Source of the DNA: Zymoseptoria tritici IPO323
Taxonomy: Eukaryota > Ascomycota > Dothideomycetes > Mycosphaerellales > Mycosphaerellaceae
Direction of reading: 5' to 3'
DNA length: 64,000 bases
NCBI RefSeq assembly: GCF_000219625.1
Contig: NC_018218.1
Location: forward strand, 2,790,001 to 2,854,000
Shown here: positions 30,183-41,203 of the stretch, one piece after another
Layout: the number at the start of each line of letters is the position of its first letter
Numbering within the stretch: the first letter of the stretch is position 1
The notes under the pieces: model-generated
Seen by the model: only the letters and a program-made list of their open reading frames with translations
Database searches by the model: none
What the model was told of the DNA's origin: nothing
Made by a program: the position numbers and the translations under genes

Positions 30183-33100
30183 ATGGACGACATTAGCGAC
30201 TCCTCTATAGCGGATTTACCGTCCCTATCGGACTTCTACTACGACTATAGCCTTTAGCGCACTGCTTAGGACGACTACCTTAACGACTTGCTTAGTAAGG
30301 ACTTCCTCGACGACTCGCTATCTACTAGCGTCCTTATAGGTCTACTACCGAGCGCTCTACCGGCTCTGCGTAATTACAGCAACAGAGTCTCTAATACTAT
30401 TAACTTGCTAAGCGACTTACTAGCTCTACCGCCGCCCTTATAACTGCCGAAGCATCTAGTATCTATAGTGCAGCCTCTATAGCAGACCGTTTACAAGGGC
30501 AGGAAGACGAGCAAAGCGAATCTACTAGCCGTTATATCTATACCTAAACCTCTACCTTATCTAAGGCTAGCGTAGCAGCCTTATCTACTGCTTGCTTACG
30601 ATTAACGAGATCTCGTTACGTCGTTTATAACGGCAATAATTCCTTATTATTACGAGCATCCGCGAGATAGTAAGATCTTCCGCAATGTAGCTTACTGCCT
30701 CTTACGCCTCTAGGACTACTACTTTAGTACTAGCACCGCCGTCGTCTGTACGTCGAGCGACGACTAACGAGCAATGTTTTATTATATATACTATAGCGAT
30801 ACTACTTAGAACAACTAGGGATTCGAGGAGGCTCTATACGACGGCAACGACAAGAATCGTTACCTCCGGATTTAAGCAGCACGGAACATTCGTACTAGAC
30901 ACTACATATAGAGTTGCCGGTTGTCTTATAAGCGTATATTAAAGAGCGCTAAGGTAAAGTAGTGGATCTTAACTATTTATACCCTTAACTACACGCATAA
31001 AGCTGCGCCCTTGCTAACCGTTTATTTAGTCTACCGCGAGCGTCTACTATTATATTAAGCTACTCTCTTAGTTGCTACTTAGCTAAGGCTTACCGGTAAG
31101 TCCTATAAGACGGCATACCGACAGCTATTAGCTAAGGACCTACAACTTAACAGAAGGACGTATTATAACCTCGCTAAAGGTGTTACGTATAAGGGTAGTA
31201 ATAACTCCGAGACCGTTATTAACGCCTTGCTCGGTGTGCTAGTAGCCCTTAGCTTTAGCTATAAGGCACGCTAGTTATTCGAGATCGACGAATAGACTAG
31301 CTAAGTAATAAAGTCGTCGCTTAAGTAGATAGTGTATTAGCTACCTCGACAAGAGACGTTTATAATGAAGTTTGTGCCCGACTTCTATATATAGATAGAC
31401 GCTACCTTTAATACTAACCGCGCGGCTCTGTTGCTCGGCGTCTTTACTGGAGTTGCAAATACCGGTAAGGGCTTCCCTATTGTATATAGCCTTATAAAGA
31501 GCGAGAGCGCCGAGAATTAGCTCTTTATATTAACCGTCGTTGCGAACAACTATCTTAAAGGGCTGCGAATGCCGAAGGTTATACTCTCTAACCGCGGTAA
31601 GGGCCTTATAGCTGCTATACCGGACTCCCCCTTTCACGCCGTTGTTTAGCAATATTGCTAGTAGCACGCCGCTAAGAACATTAAAGAGCGTATTAACAAT
31701 AGTGCTAGACGTAAAGCTACCGCCGTTACTACCGCTGCGAAGGCTCGACTCGCAACAGTCGCCGCTGCAGCTACGAACTTATAAGCAGGCTACGCTGCCC
31801 TAATCGATACCGCCGGACCCTCTACTTAAGCCTTAGAAGTGCTAGTTATAGCGCTAAAACTGCGCAGCACACGTAAGCTAGGCTATATAGCAGAGGAGAA
31901 GGAGACGCTAAACGGGCTCGTATAGCTATAGCTGCAGTCGGAGACAGTAGCGGCTGCTAACGAGACTGTAGAGAAGATACTTAAGTTGTTTACTGTAGAC
32001 GACAAGATCTACTTTACGAGCATGTAGTTAGACGTAAAGGAGCGTCTCGTTATATACTATACTAAGTACCTTCTAAACCTCGGTACTAACTCTATGTAAC
32101 GCGCAGAGGTCGGCAATCGTAGTATAAAGGGGTTTACGTCTAACGGCCTTAACTTAGAGCAATGCGTTAAGAGCATTAAGCTATATATTAATAGGACGTT
32201 CGACGAGCTAGAGCTACTAGAGCAGAATATATTCGCTAGCTCGCTATTGCTCGCAGTCTCTATAGATAATAAGGGCTACTTTGTAGAGGTTATTAGTAAA
32301 GCTACCGTATAGATACTTAAACGGTTGCTTCGCAACTTCTACTATGCGCTCGAGATAAAGCGCTCTGTCGACACTCGTAATGCTAGCCGCTCTACAGCGG
32401 AGCTAATAGAGCTATATCTAGTGCGTAAATACTATATAAAGTGCGGTAAAGTAGAGCGGTTTAGCATTGCCTATAGTTATATGTTGCTAAAGGCTGTAAT
32501 TAAGAGGATTCCTATTCCTATAAGGCTGTGTTACTATCGTTAGTATGCCTCTAACCGAGCCCTTAGCCGCATTAATTAGAAGCCTAAATAGCTACTAGTG
32601 TATAACTTAGAGTTCGATAACATGTAGGTGTTACTACTAGAGCGCATTAGTGCATAAGATAGGATTAAGGGAGCTATACTTCGCATACTAGACTTTATTA
32701 TAAGGATTAACGAGTCCGAGGCTTCACACTTCGCAGACGACATTAAGGCCTTTAAATACACTCGAATACTAGCTATCCGAAGATAGGCAGTAGTAGCTAG
32801 TCTGCCTAAGGCAAGGCTATTTATTACTCTAAGGGACGAGTACTATATTCGTAAGGCTCGTAAGGGTAACAACAACGCTAACAGTCGGCTCTAAACGAGT
32901 GCTAAGATAACTAAGACTGCTATATAACAGGCAGAGTAGACCGCTACTCGCACTATAGAAGCAGCCTTAGCAGCTAAATAACGTGTAGAGCCTGCGGTAG
33001 TAATAAGGAGTAGAAGGGCTCGTAGAGCAAGGGCTAGTAGAAGGGCCGGTAGAAGGGCCGGTAGAGCAAGGAGTAGAGGGCGAGGTAGCATTAGCACAGC

Positions 33101-33275
33101 GCCGGTAGGCGGTAAGGGCGTAGCTGCTGCTAATCTTAGTAAGGAATCTACACCGGCTCCTATTAAGGCTGCCTCTATATCGTCGACCCCTCTAGTAACT
33201 AGTAGAGGTAGACCGATCCGTCGCCCTCGGAAGACGGTGTATATCTTAAGCGTAGCTACTAGCACGGGGCCGTAG
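30183..33275 (+). pseudogene. MULE transposase, multiple TAG stops
   Basis: A single frame of about 1030 codons from the ATG at 30183. Dozens of TAG (and some TAA) stops break it, but I found no frameshift. The catalytic region begins near 31375 with the first acidic motif IDATFNTNR, followed by a Gly/Phe-rich strand, then ILSNRGKG, where the second catalytic Asp is now Asn (a TG-to-TA change). A Cys-x2-His motif, both intervening codons mutated to stop, is near 31660; this C-x2-H is typical of Mutator-type transposases. The tail is Arg/Ala-rich with an AT-hook-like GRPIRRPRK near 33210. The TAG at 33273 may be the real end or another mutated codon, since the frame stays open-like beyond it. 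Confidence 0.88.
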
Positions 33276-33573
33276 ATCTGTTACTCGCGCAAACGACTCG
33301 CACGAAAGCTGGAAATACTAAATCCGGTATTAAACGCTCGGCTAATTAGAGCGCCGAGAACTCCTTTAGTTTTAACGCTCTTAGCTATATGTAATATTAC
33401 TATTTTCTTCCTTTTAGTAAGGAGCTACCCCTCTTCCGGCGTGTTAGTAAGGTAGTATATAATAGTTACTCCTCTGTTTACTAGCCCTTATAGTAACGTT
33501 TAGTTCGAGCCCGGCGCGACTACCTCTTATACAATAAAAGGGGGAGTAGCAAGTAGGGGAGTAGGACTTTTTA

Positions 33574-33595
33574 CACCTACCTAATTAGGTAGGTG
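33574..33595. repeat. 22-bp perfect palindrome in the MULE 3' non-coding part
   Basis: CACCTACCTAA followed by its reverse complement. It lies about 300 bp inside the right end, between the transposase frame and the inverted repeat, so it may be a subterminal binding site or a terminator hairpin. The role is inference. Confidence 0.7.
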
Positions 33596-33931
33596 CAACT
33601 TTTTAAAGCGGAAAACTTCCCGATCGGGCTTAGCGTAACGCCCGGAAATAGGGCTATATTAACAATTTACCTTTTGCTTTATTTATTAGCAGTAGAAAGG
33701 GTAGCTTAGTAAAGGGGCTCGAGTGTTCGTTTCTCCTTTTATTAACTACCTCCTTTAGCGTCCTTAGTTCGAGCCGATCCGGAGAGCCCTTTTACTAAGG
33801 CTACTAGCGTTAGTAAGACTTCATCTTTTTAGTCGTCGGAAAACTTCCATTTTTGGTTTAGCGTCAAATTTTGCTTAGTCATTTTCAGTATCCGAGTGTG
33901 CTTTCCTTATGTGCTCCCCCGATACGTTTGG

Positions 33932-33940
33932 GTATTCGCT
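33932..33940. repeat. Right 9-bp target duplication of the MULE
   Basis: GTATTCGCT directly after the right inverted repeat, matching 29893-29901. The SEA4 start codon is 110 bp further on. Confidence 0.92.
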
Positions 33941-34050
33941 TAGCAACAATACGACGTCGACCGTACCCTTCGTTGCGCGCCGAACTCCCATACCTTAGGC
34001 TTCACTTCTATCACAACAAGCAATGCCGAAGACGAAACCCATCTGATGGA

Positions 34051-36858
34051 ATGGAAGCGGCTGTACGCTGGTCGCCACACTCGGTGCCTGGTCGAGAACG
34101 ATTCCTCACCGTAGACGTCACGGATCAGAGCGTCACGCTCAATCACATCGACCGCATAGGACGCCGAGATGTGCACTACCACACAGTGGCCCGCTATGGC
34201 AGGCTGCCCAATTTTGGTGCCTTTGACTGGTCCAAAACGGACGAGTCCATTATTGCCCTAGGCCTGGTCTCGGGCAGTGCATGCCTGGTCAAGCTTCACG
34301 ACAATGGACAGCCGTCCGAGACGGTCGCCAATTTCAAGCTTAAGCAACAACGGAAATGCAATTCCATAGCTCTATCCTCACAGAACTGGCTAGCTGTTGC
34401 TCTGGACAAGACGCGTTCGGATGTATGTTTGAACATTTTCGATGCCAACATCGACCCGAGCAGTCACGATTCGATACCCATCCGCAGGCTATGCCCGGCC
34501 GAGGTGGTGTCTAGCGTGAGATTCTTCCCTGGACAGCCTCAGGAGCTTGTCGTCGCTGCGCAGCGATCCGTGATCAGACTATACGATCTCAGAGGTGAGA
34601 GCGCCAAATGATCGTGTACATGACATGACTAACGCTTTAGTGTAGATGGCTACTTTGGCAGCGGAAGCAACGCTCATGTATCTACGCGCAATGTCAACAA
34701 CATTGCGATCGATCCGCTAGATACGAACTATTTTGCCAGTGCGGGATCGACTGGTGATCCGGAGCTCTCTGTCTGGGACAAGCGATGGCTGGTGCAAAGC
34801 AGCGGTGGCAGCTCGAACAGCGGTCCAGTCTTCGATATGAAGCCTGCCGTGGACAATGCTGCAAGAACATCAATATGGAGCTTACGGTATTCGGGGCAAC
34901 GACGCGGACGACTTGGGATCTGTTCCAGCCGAGGCGAGCTCAAAGTCATTGACATGGCAGAAAGCCGAAGCTCGGCGTTGCAGAGTTCGGACTATCTGCC
35001 CGTGAACCCTCACGGAGGATCGGCTTGGACATCAAATCGCTACGTGTCACAAACGCGAAGTATCGAACAACCTTTTGTAGGGACAGAAGATGCGGACCCA
35101 ACCTCGAAGCTGATCGCATTTGACTGGGTCGTTGGCGACAGCGCACTCGACGAGCAGGCTGTCCTCGCACTCCGCCCAAGCAGGAGAGTGGATGTCGTGT
35201 GCGTTCCTTGTTCAGTACCTCACGCTGTTATAACGGAAGGTCGTCATGATCTCGGCGTTTCGTTCATGGACGTTGCCATCACAGATGTAACACCGACTAT
35301 GGCCGTTGTGGATGCACCAATTCTCATGGCACCACAGACAGCCGAAGACTTCGGACCGTGGGAGCACATGGTAGCATCGACGCATACCGAGACGGTCGAT
35401 CGCAAGGTGCATTGTGATCCGAGGTCGCCTCTGCTGTCACGCGTCCTTGCGCCCTCCATCATACATCGAGAGAGATGCCGCAAGGGCTATCTCTTTGACT
35501 GCGACAAGAACTCGAAAATTGTCGCTGGGGACTGGGCGCTCGAGCGATTGTGGGAGATTGTCGAGCGGTTCCAGGAGCAAGCAGCCGATGGCGGCATGGT
35601 CGCTGAGTCTTTAGACCTTAGTTACGTTGGTGTTGCTGCCATCAACGCGGAGAACATCGGAACTAATCCCCGCCGGAAGCTGTCACCGTCGCCCGCAAAG
35701 GTCGAGGAAGCCATTAGCGAACTGGTGGCAGCGCGACAGTTACCTTCTTTCGATGGCGTACGTACCGAGCACGCCGATCATCGCCAGCTATGCCTGGAAA
35801 TGTGCGGATGGCGATACACAACTGAAACGCTCTCCGAAGAATGCCAGGAGCTGGTGGAAAAAGGTCTGTACTACCAGGCCATCGTCCAAGCTGTCCTGCA
35901 CGAACGGAAACATGTAGCTCTGAACATACTCAGATCCTTGATCCGGAATAAGATCGTGCCAAACATTGGCCTTGGCCCTTTGCTGGCTTCTGATAATATC
36001 AATGAAGAGCAGCGTGAGATGTGCCTATGGATGGCTGCCGATACCGATGATCCCGCTCTCAAGGCACTGCTTACCTTCTTGACAACTGGCACTTGGCGCG
36101 ATGTGATGAAGACGAATTATCTGCATCTTGGCTACCGAGTGGCCCTTGGGTTGAAGTACCTCAATGACACCGAGCTGGCTGGCTTTATCCAAAGTGAAAC
36201 GGCAAGAGCTGTCAAGAATGGCGATCTGGAGGGCCTTCTACTGACCGGCTTGGGCGAACAAGCAATGGATTTGTTGCAGACGTACGTCTCGAAGACGAAC
36301 GATCTCCAAACGGCGGTCCTCGCCACGGCTTTTACGAACCCGTTGTATGTTGACGACGCGCGTTGGGACATGTGGAAGGAGACATATTTCAACCAAATGC
36401 AGAGCTGGCGTGCGTTCAGTGAGCGAGCCAAGTTCGTGATCCAACACAGTCAAATGTCGAGGAACTGGGAAGGTCAGAGTGTGCTGCCCGCGCCGACAGG
36501 GCAACTCACCCTTCGTTGCAACCACTGCCAATCCTCCCTCAGCAGGCATGACGGACGCTCACTGGCCGACAATACCAGAGGTCTGAATGGGCCCAACGCC
36601 AGCGCAGGCATCATCTGCCCGAAGTGCGGGAGACATATGCCACGATGCGGGATCTGCAATCTGTGGCTCGGCACTCCGGATTCGAGTCGTCGAGGGGAAG
36701 CCAACGAGTTGAAGAAGCTGGGCGATCTCATGGCGAAGTTCTTGACGTTCTGTGTGAGTTGCCAGCATGGCTTTCACGCGGACCATGCGCGCAGCTGGTT
36801 CAAGAAGCACAGCACGTGCCCAGTTCCGGACTGCCAATGCCTGTGCACTGCGAAGTAA
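34051..36858 (+). CDS. SEA4: SEA complex subunit SEA4/MIOS-like WD40 and zinc-ribbon protein
   Basis: Exons 34051-34594 and 34646-36858 give 918 residues; the 51-bp intron keeps frame at LYDLR/DGYFG. The N-terminal third is a WD40 propeller (for example RSVIRLYDLR and PELSVWDKRW). The middle is an alpha-solenoid. The C-terminus carries the paired zinc module of the family: CNHC, CPKCGRHMPRCGICNLWLG, CVSCQHGFHADHARSWF and CPVPDCQCLC, a RING-like fold. SEA4/Mio belongs to the SEACAT (GATOR2) complex on the vacuole, which regulates TORC1 in response to amino acids. The start is set by the first Met after the MULE target duplication; the MULE's right end lies only 120 bp upstream. Confidence 0.93.
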
Positions 36859-37193
36859 GTGAGGGAAATGCATGCAGTGTGCTCGATAGAGGAGAATTAG
36901 ATATATACCTTACCGACTCGCTGCGGTTGAAGACAATCAAACGCACCAGGGACCACTTTTGTCTACAAGGTTGGTAAACAGTGACGACGGCCCCCGTCAA
37001 GAATCTTCCACCGTGCAACAAATCTACCAGGATCTTCACATCGCAGGGAAACCTTCGCGAACCTCCAGTCTTCCACAGTGCTCAGTGCTCACACCAGCAA
37101 AGAAGGTTTGCGAAACAAAAGGTACCTTACCCACAGGATTTGCTCCCGCGTTTCGGCACCTGGTACCACCAGAAGGGTCGTGTGCTTCGCTCA
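36859..37193. other. Intergenic between SEA4 and the DnaJ gene
   Basis: 335 bp. Holds the SEA4 3' flank and the DnaJ promoter or leader. The DnaJ reading frame is open upstream to 36981 but contains no Met in good context before 37194. Confidence 0.5.
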
Positions 37194-39178
37194 ATGAAAT
37201 CATTTTTCAAAAAGCCAGCTTCATCCTCTCCGCACCCCACCACCACCTCCACCACCCCGAACCCTTCCTCTCCCTCCGAATCCCAGGATAAGAAGAAGAC
37301 CAAGGGATTGTTTGTGAAGGAACGAGAAAAGCCGAAGCGGCCGTCCAAGTCGCCTCGCAATCGGCGCAATTCGGACGATACCCATCCGCTGAATCGCTAC
37401 GAGCCTGGTGACGATTTGCGAAGACACAGCACTCTCTCCACCATGTCGACCGAGAGTCCACGAGACTCCCTTAACGGAGGAGTGCCCGTTGGATCCGATC
37501 CTATGGAGACTACGCCCGCACCTGAGGCTCCCGGAGCATTTCCTACAACCAACGGCACGAATGGTAATCATCAGACGCAAGAGGAAGAGAAGCCAACTCC
37601 ACCGCCACATGGCAAAACAACACCTCCACCGCCGCGAGAGATAAGACCTGAAGACGCGGAGGCGTTCAAAGCTGCCGGTAACAAATTCTACAAGGCGGGG
37701 CAATATGCGAAGGCTATCGAGGAGTACACACAGGGTTTGTCCACCCCAAGGGTGACTTGCTGAGCATGTTCACTGATACGTCGATTGTAGCTATCGAAGC
37801 CAACTGGGAATCCTCGACATATCTTTCCAACCGCGCCGCTGCGTACATGGCTGCCAACCGATTCCCCGAAGCGCTGGAGGATTGTAAGCTTGCTGACGAG
37901 CTCGAGCCGAACAACGCGAAAATTCTTCACCGATTAGCGAAAGTATACACATCTCTCGGCCGACCGAAGGAGGCTTTGGACGTCTACAACCGGATACAAC
38001 CAGAAGCCACAGCGAAGGATAAGGCCCCTGCAGTGACCATGCAGAAACATCTATCACAGGTGGAAGACTCACTACGAAGTGGCACAAGCGGATCCATGGC
38101 AATATTTGCGCTCGACCAGGCTGAGAAGGGTCTTGGATCGACAGTGTCACCACCTCGAAAATGGAGACTGATGCGAGGAGAGGCATACTTGAAGATGGGA
38201 ACGGTGAACAGCCTGGGAGACGCCCAGAATGTTGCCATGTCACTTCTCCGGGCGAACAACGCCGATCCCGAGGCTCTTGTCCTACGAGGCAGGGCGTTAT
38301 ATGCGCAGGGAGAGAATGAGAAGGCGATTCAACACTTCAGACAAGCCATCTCGTGTGATCCAGACTTCAGGGATGCTGTCAAGTATCTTCGCATGGTTCA
38401 AAAGCTGGACAAAATGAAGGAGGAAGGAAACGGACACTTCAAGGCTGGCCGATATCAACCCGCTGTGGACATCTACACTTCGGCATTGGAAGTCGACCCG
38501 ACCAACAAGGGTACGAACTCAAAAATCCTCAACAACCGAGCGATGTGCTACACGAAGCTCAAGCAATGGCAAAATGCAATCGGCGACTGCGACAAGGCGA
38601 TCCAACTAGACCCGAGCTATACCAAGGCACGAAAGACGCGGGCCAAGGCATTGGGTGAGAGCGGCGACTGGGACGAGGCCGTGCGAGCATACAAGAAGAT
38701 CCAAGAGCAGTCGCCCGAAGAGCCGGGCATCGCAAAGGATGTACGAAACGCCGAGTTGGAGCTCAAGAAGAGCAAGCGCAAAGACTACTACAAGATTCTG
38801 GGAGTGGATAAGAGCGCGACCGAGACTGAGATCAAGAAAGCATACCGCAAACTGGCCGTCATTCACCACCCCGATAAGAACCCTGGCGATCCCGATGCCG
38901 AGAATCGATTCAAGGATATTCAGGAGGCGCACGAGACTCTGATCGACGCGGAGAAGAGGGAGCGATATGATAGCGGAGTGGACCTTATGGATCCGAGCGA
39001 GCAGTTCGGTGGCGGCGGCTTTGGTGGCGGTATGGGTGGCATGGGCGGTGGTGTGCAAATTGATCCCGAGATGCTCTTCAACATGATGGGCGGAGGTGGT
39101 GGCGGCGGAGGAGGTTTCCGATTCGCCGGTGGTGGAGGCTCTCCATTTGGGGGCGGTGGACGGTCGCCTTTCGGCTGA
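37194..39178 (+). CDS. TPR-DnaJ co-chaperone (DNAJC7/Tpr2-like)
   Basis: Exons 37194-37734 and 37791-39178 give 642 residues; the 56-bp intron splits the first TPR (EYTQ/AIEANW). Residues 1-145 are a charged, Ser/Pro-rich extension. Several TPR repeats follow ([38 protein letters not shown] and so on up to residue 500). A J domain at about 512-580 has the HPD triad ([12 protein letters not shown]). The C-terminus is a Gly/Phe-rich tail with runs of Gly. DNAJC7 homologues bind Hsp90 and Hsp70 through the TPRs and pass clients between them in the cytosol. The 145-residue N-terminal extension is longer than in the animal protein. Confidence 0.93.
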
Positions 39179-39733
39179 GTACATTGCAATGCCGCCGATG
39201 TCTGACTTCTTGTACAAAATCATCTGCATCGCTTTTAGCGTCGACGAGCGATATGGAATTTGGCATCATGGAAGGTTATAGATTAGAGCTGGAGGATTGA
39301 CCACGGAGTCGCACCTCCGACGAGCACAAGCGGAACATGACTTCGAACTCCCACAATCGCCTGTCGACGATATCCATGAAAGGTCTCTCTCCGATTCGCT
39401 ATCACGGCCGCCCTCTCATCGCCAATAACGGTCCAACACGAAAGCCAAGCCTGGTCTTGCCGTTTTGACACTAGAAGAAATCCTCCCGCCCTTTGAACCG
39501 CTCGCCGACTGCACAGCGAAAATCTCAGATAACCTTCGTCGCTGGGCTGGATGCGCGTGGGATCGTCCGGGCCCAAAATACCTACGTAAGTCCAATACAT
39601 GAAGGATCCGGAGGATGTCAGATGATTTCCAGCCATCTTGTTGCTCTTCTTCTCTTCCCTCACAAACACGCGGTGTTCAATGACACCGCAAGTATATCAC
39701 TTGTTGCACCTTCAACCTGAACACATTCCGAAG
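39179..39733. other. Intergenic between DnaJ and secreted-protein genes
   Basis: 555 bp with only short overlapping open frames, the longest 128 codons on the minus strand with no recognisable feature. Confidence 0.5.
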
Positions 39734-40747
39734 ATGTCACTGCTAAAGACACTGCTACTGTCCGCCTCCCTAGGGTGGACTTTGACCGTATACGCCGCGG
39801 AACCTTCAACATCACCATCGATAACGACGACTTGCACAACGGCAGACGCCGTCTCTTCAACATCAAGCGTAGACAGTCAGAGGGATCCAACAACTTACAG
39901 CCTGTACGCGCCCCACGTCGAGTCGACGCACACTGGACTCCTTCTCCCCGGGCCAGAGATCATCTCAAGTGGCGGTCCAGCTTCTGCATATTCATCGTTC
40001 CCCAGCCAAGATTCAGCTCCAGACTCCACCATTGCACCACCAGTCGCTCCTGTTGCTGTCACGGCTAAATCGGAGCCCTCTCTCGACGCACCGACAAGCG
40101 GTGGTTCAGCATCGGCGTACTCGCCTTTCCCAGTCCATCCAAGTCCAAGCACCTACTCCGCGCCAGAACCGACTCCTGCCGTGGTCGTCGTCGCTAAAAC
40201 GAGATCCTCCCTCGAAGTACCAGGAGGCAAGCCTTCTGCGTATACTACCGTCGTTGCTAGCCTGGGGTCCTCTCTCGACGTATCAGGAGGCCCACCTTCT
40301 GCGCATCCGCCTGTTCCCGGGAGTCCTGTGGCGGACCATAGCTCCACGAAATACATTGCCCCCGTTGTAGCCACGGCCGTGACAAGATCTTCTCTCGAAG
40401 TACCGGGTGGTGCTCCAGACATCGAGTCTACAGCGTCGCCTCCTGGCCCGACGGCGATGTACGTCGACCTTTCAGGCGGCCAGACGTTGCATCCGGGCTC
40501 TTCAGGCATTGTGATGCAGGGTACAACTTACTCTTTGCCGGCCTCGGCGAGCGATGCGAACAATGTCTGGGTTGATGGAGTGGAAAAGCCGATGGCGAGT
40601 GCGATGAAGGCTTGGAGTTCTGAGAGGATGACGGGTACGAGGAGTAATGAAGTTGCTCCGACTTCTGCATCGTCCCCTGCTTTGGCCGCGCAGACTGACT
40701 CTGGAGCGGGACGATTGATGGTGCCGGCATTCTTGGCTTGGAAATGA
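39734..40747 (+). CDS. Secreted Ser/Pro-rich protein with imperfect SSLEVPGG repeats
   Basis: 337 residues from the Met at 39734, chosen because it opens a clear signal peptide (MSLLKTLLLSASLGWTLTVYAA). The mature part is Ser/Thr/Pro/Val-rich without a globular domain. A motif of the form S-S-L-[ED]-V-P-G-G-x-P-S-A-Y recurs about four to five times between roughly residues 77 and 240 (coding 39960-40425). No GPI-anchor signal and almost no Cys. It could be a cell-wall or surface protein, or a secreted factor acting outside the hypha; I recognise no family. The next gene downstream is a secreted alpha-galactosidase. Confidence 0.7.
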   Translation: MSLLKTLLLSASLGWTLTVYAAEPSTSPSITTTCTTADAVSSTSSVDSQRDPTTYSLYAPHVESTHTGLLLPGPEIISSGGPASAYSSFPSQDSAPDSTIAPPVAPVAVTAKSEPSLDAPTSGGSASAYSPFPVHPSPSTYSAPEPTPAVVVVAKTRSSLEVPGGKPSAYTTVVASLGSSLDVSGGPPSAHPPVPGSPVADHSSTKYIAPVVATAVTRSSLEVPGGAPDIESTASPPGPTAMYVDLSGGQTLHPGSSGIVMQGTTYSLPASASDANNVWVDGVEKPMASAMKAWSSERMTGTRSNEVAPTSASSPALAAQTDSGAGRLMVPAFLAWK

Positions 40748-41203
40748 TGCTGAGAGTGCGTTGTGCAACGGATATAATCAAGCAACAGGCGACGATTGAC
40801 GATTCGATGAATGCATGCAACGCACTGGAACTGGAATCGAGTTTGTGGAGTCAATAAAAGCACATTTGCTAGCTGGAGGAACCAAAGGAATATACCCGGC
40901 TATGGCTGTAGCATCCTCGTCCACATTGCGATTAGTAGCAATCGCCATGCATACCCCACAGTCATGCTCAGATGTCTCCGCATATCTGAAGGGTAGTGCC
41001 CTTCCTATGCATGTATTCCGGCGCTAGGTAGGCTTCTTATGCCGAACACTATGGATAATTGGAATTCCACCACTTGGAGGATCGCTGATCGTTGTGGATC
41101 TCTAAGTACCAACAACTAGACGTACAACTCATGAGAAGAGATAAATATCATCGATCGACCGCCGTTTTGTCCCGCTCACATCGACATCGGCCACTTTCTA
41201 CAA
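40748..41203. other. Promoter region of the GH27 gene
   Basis: 456 bp without a supported gene. Confidence 0.5.

Larger units (their letters stand above)
29902..33931 (+). mobile_element. Mutator-like (MULE) DNA transposon, full length, RIP-inactivated
   Basis: 4030 bp bounded by 43-bp inverted repeats (29902-29944 and 33889-33931) that start CCAAACGTAT and differ at three positions by eye. Perfect 9-bp duplications GTATTCGCT flank it. Inside, one plus-strand reading frame encodes a MULE-type transposase broken only by stops and point changes. The non-coding 3' part (33276-33888) contains a 22-bp palindrome and a motif GGAAAACTTCC present twice (33612 and 33838 regions). The inverted repeats have stayed nearly intact while the coding part is destroyed. 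Confidence 0.95.

Noticed and set aside
33480..33800. tRNA-like T-arm sequences (TTAGTTCGAGCC) in the MULE 3' region
   Set aside because: No acceptor, D or anticodon stems can be built around them; they look like an internal repeat of the element.
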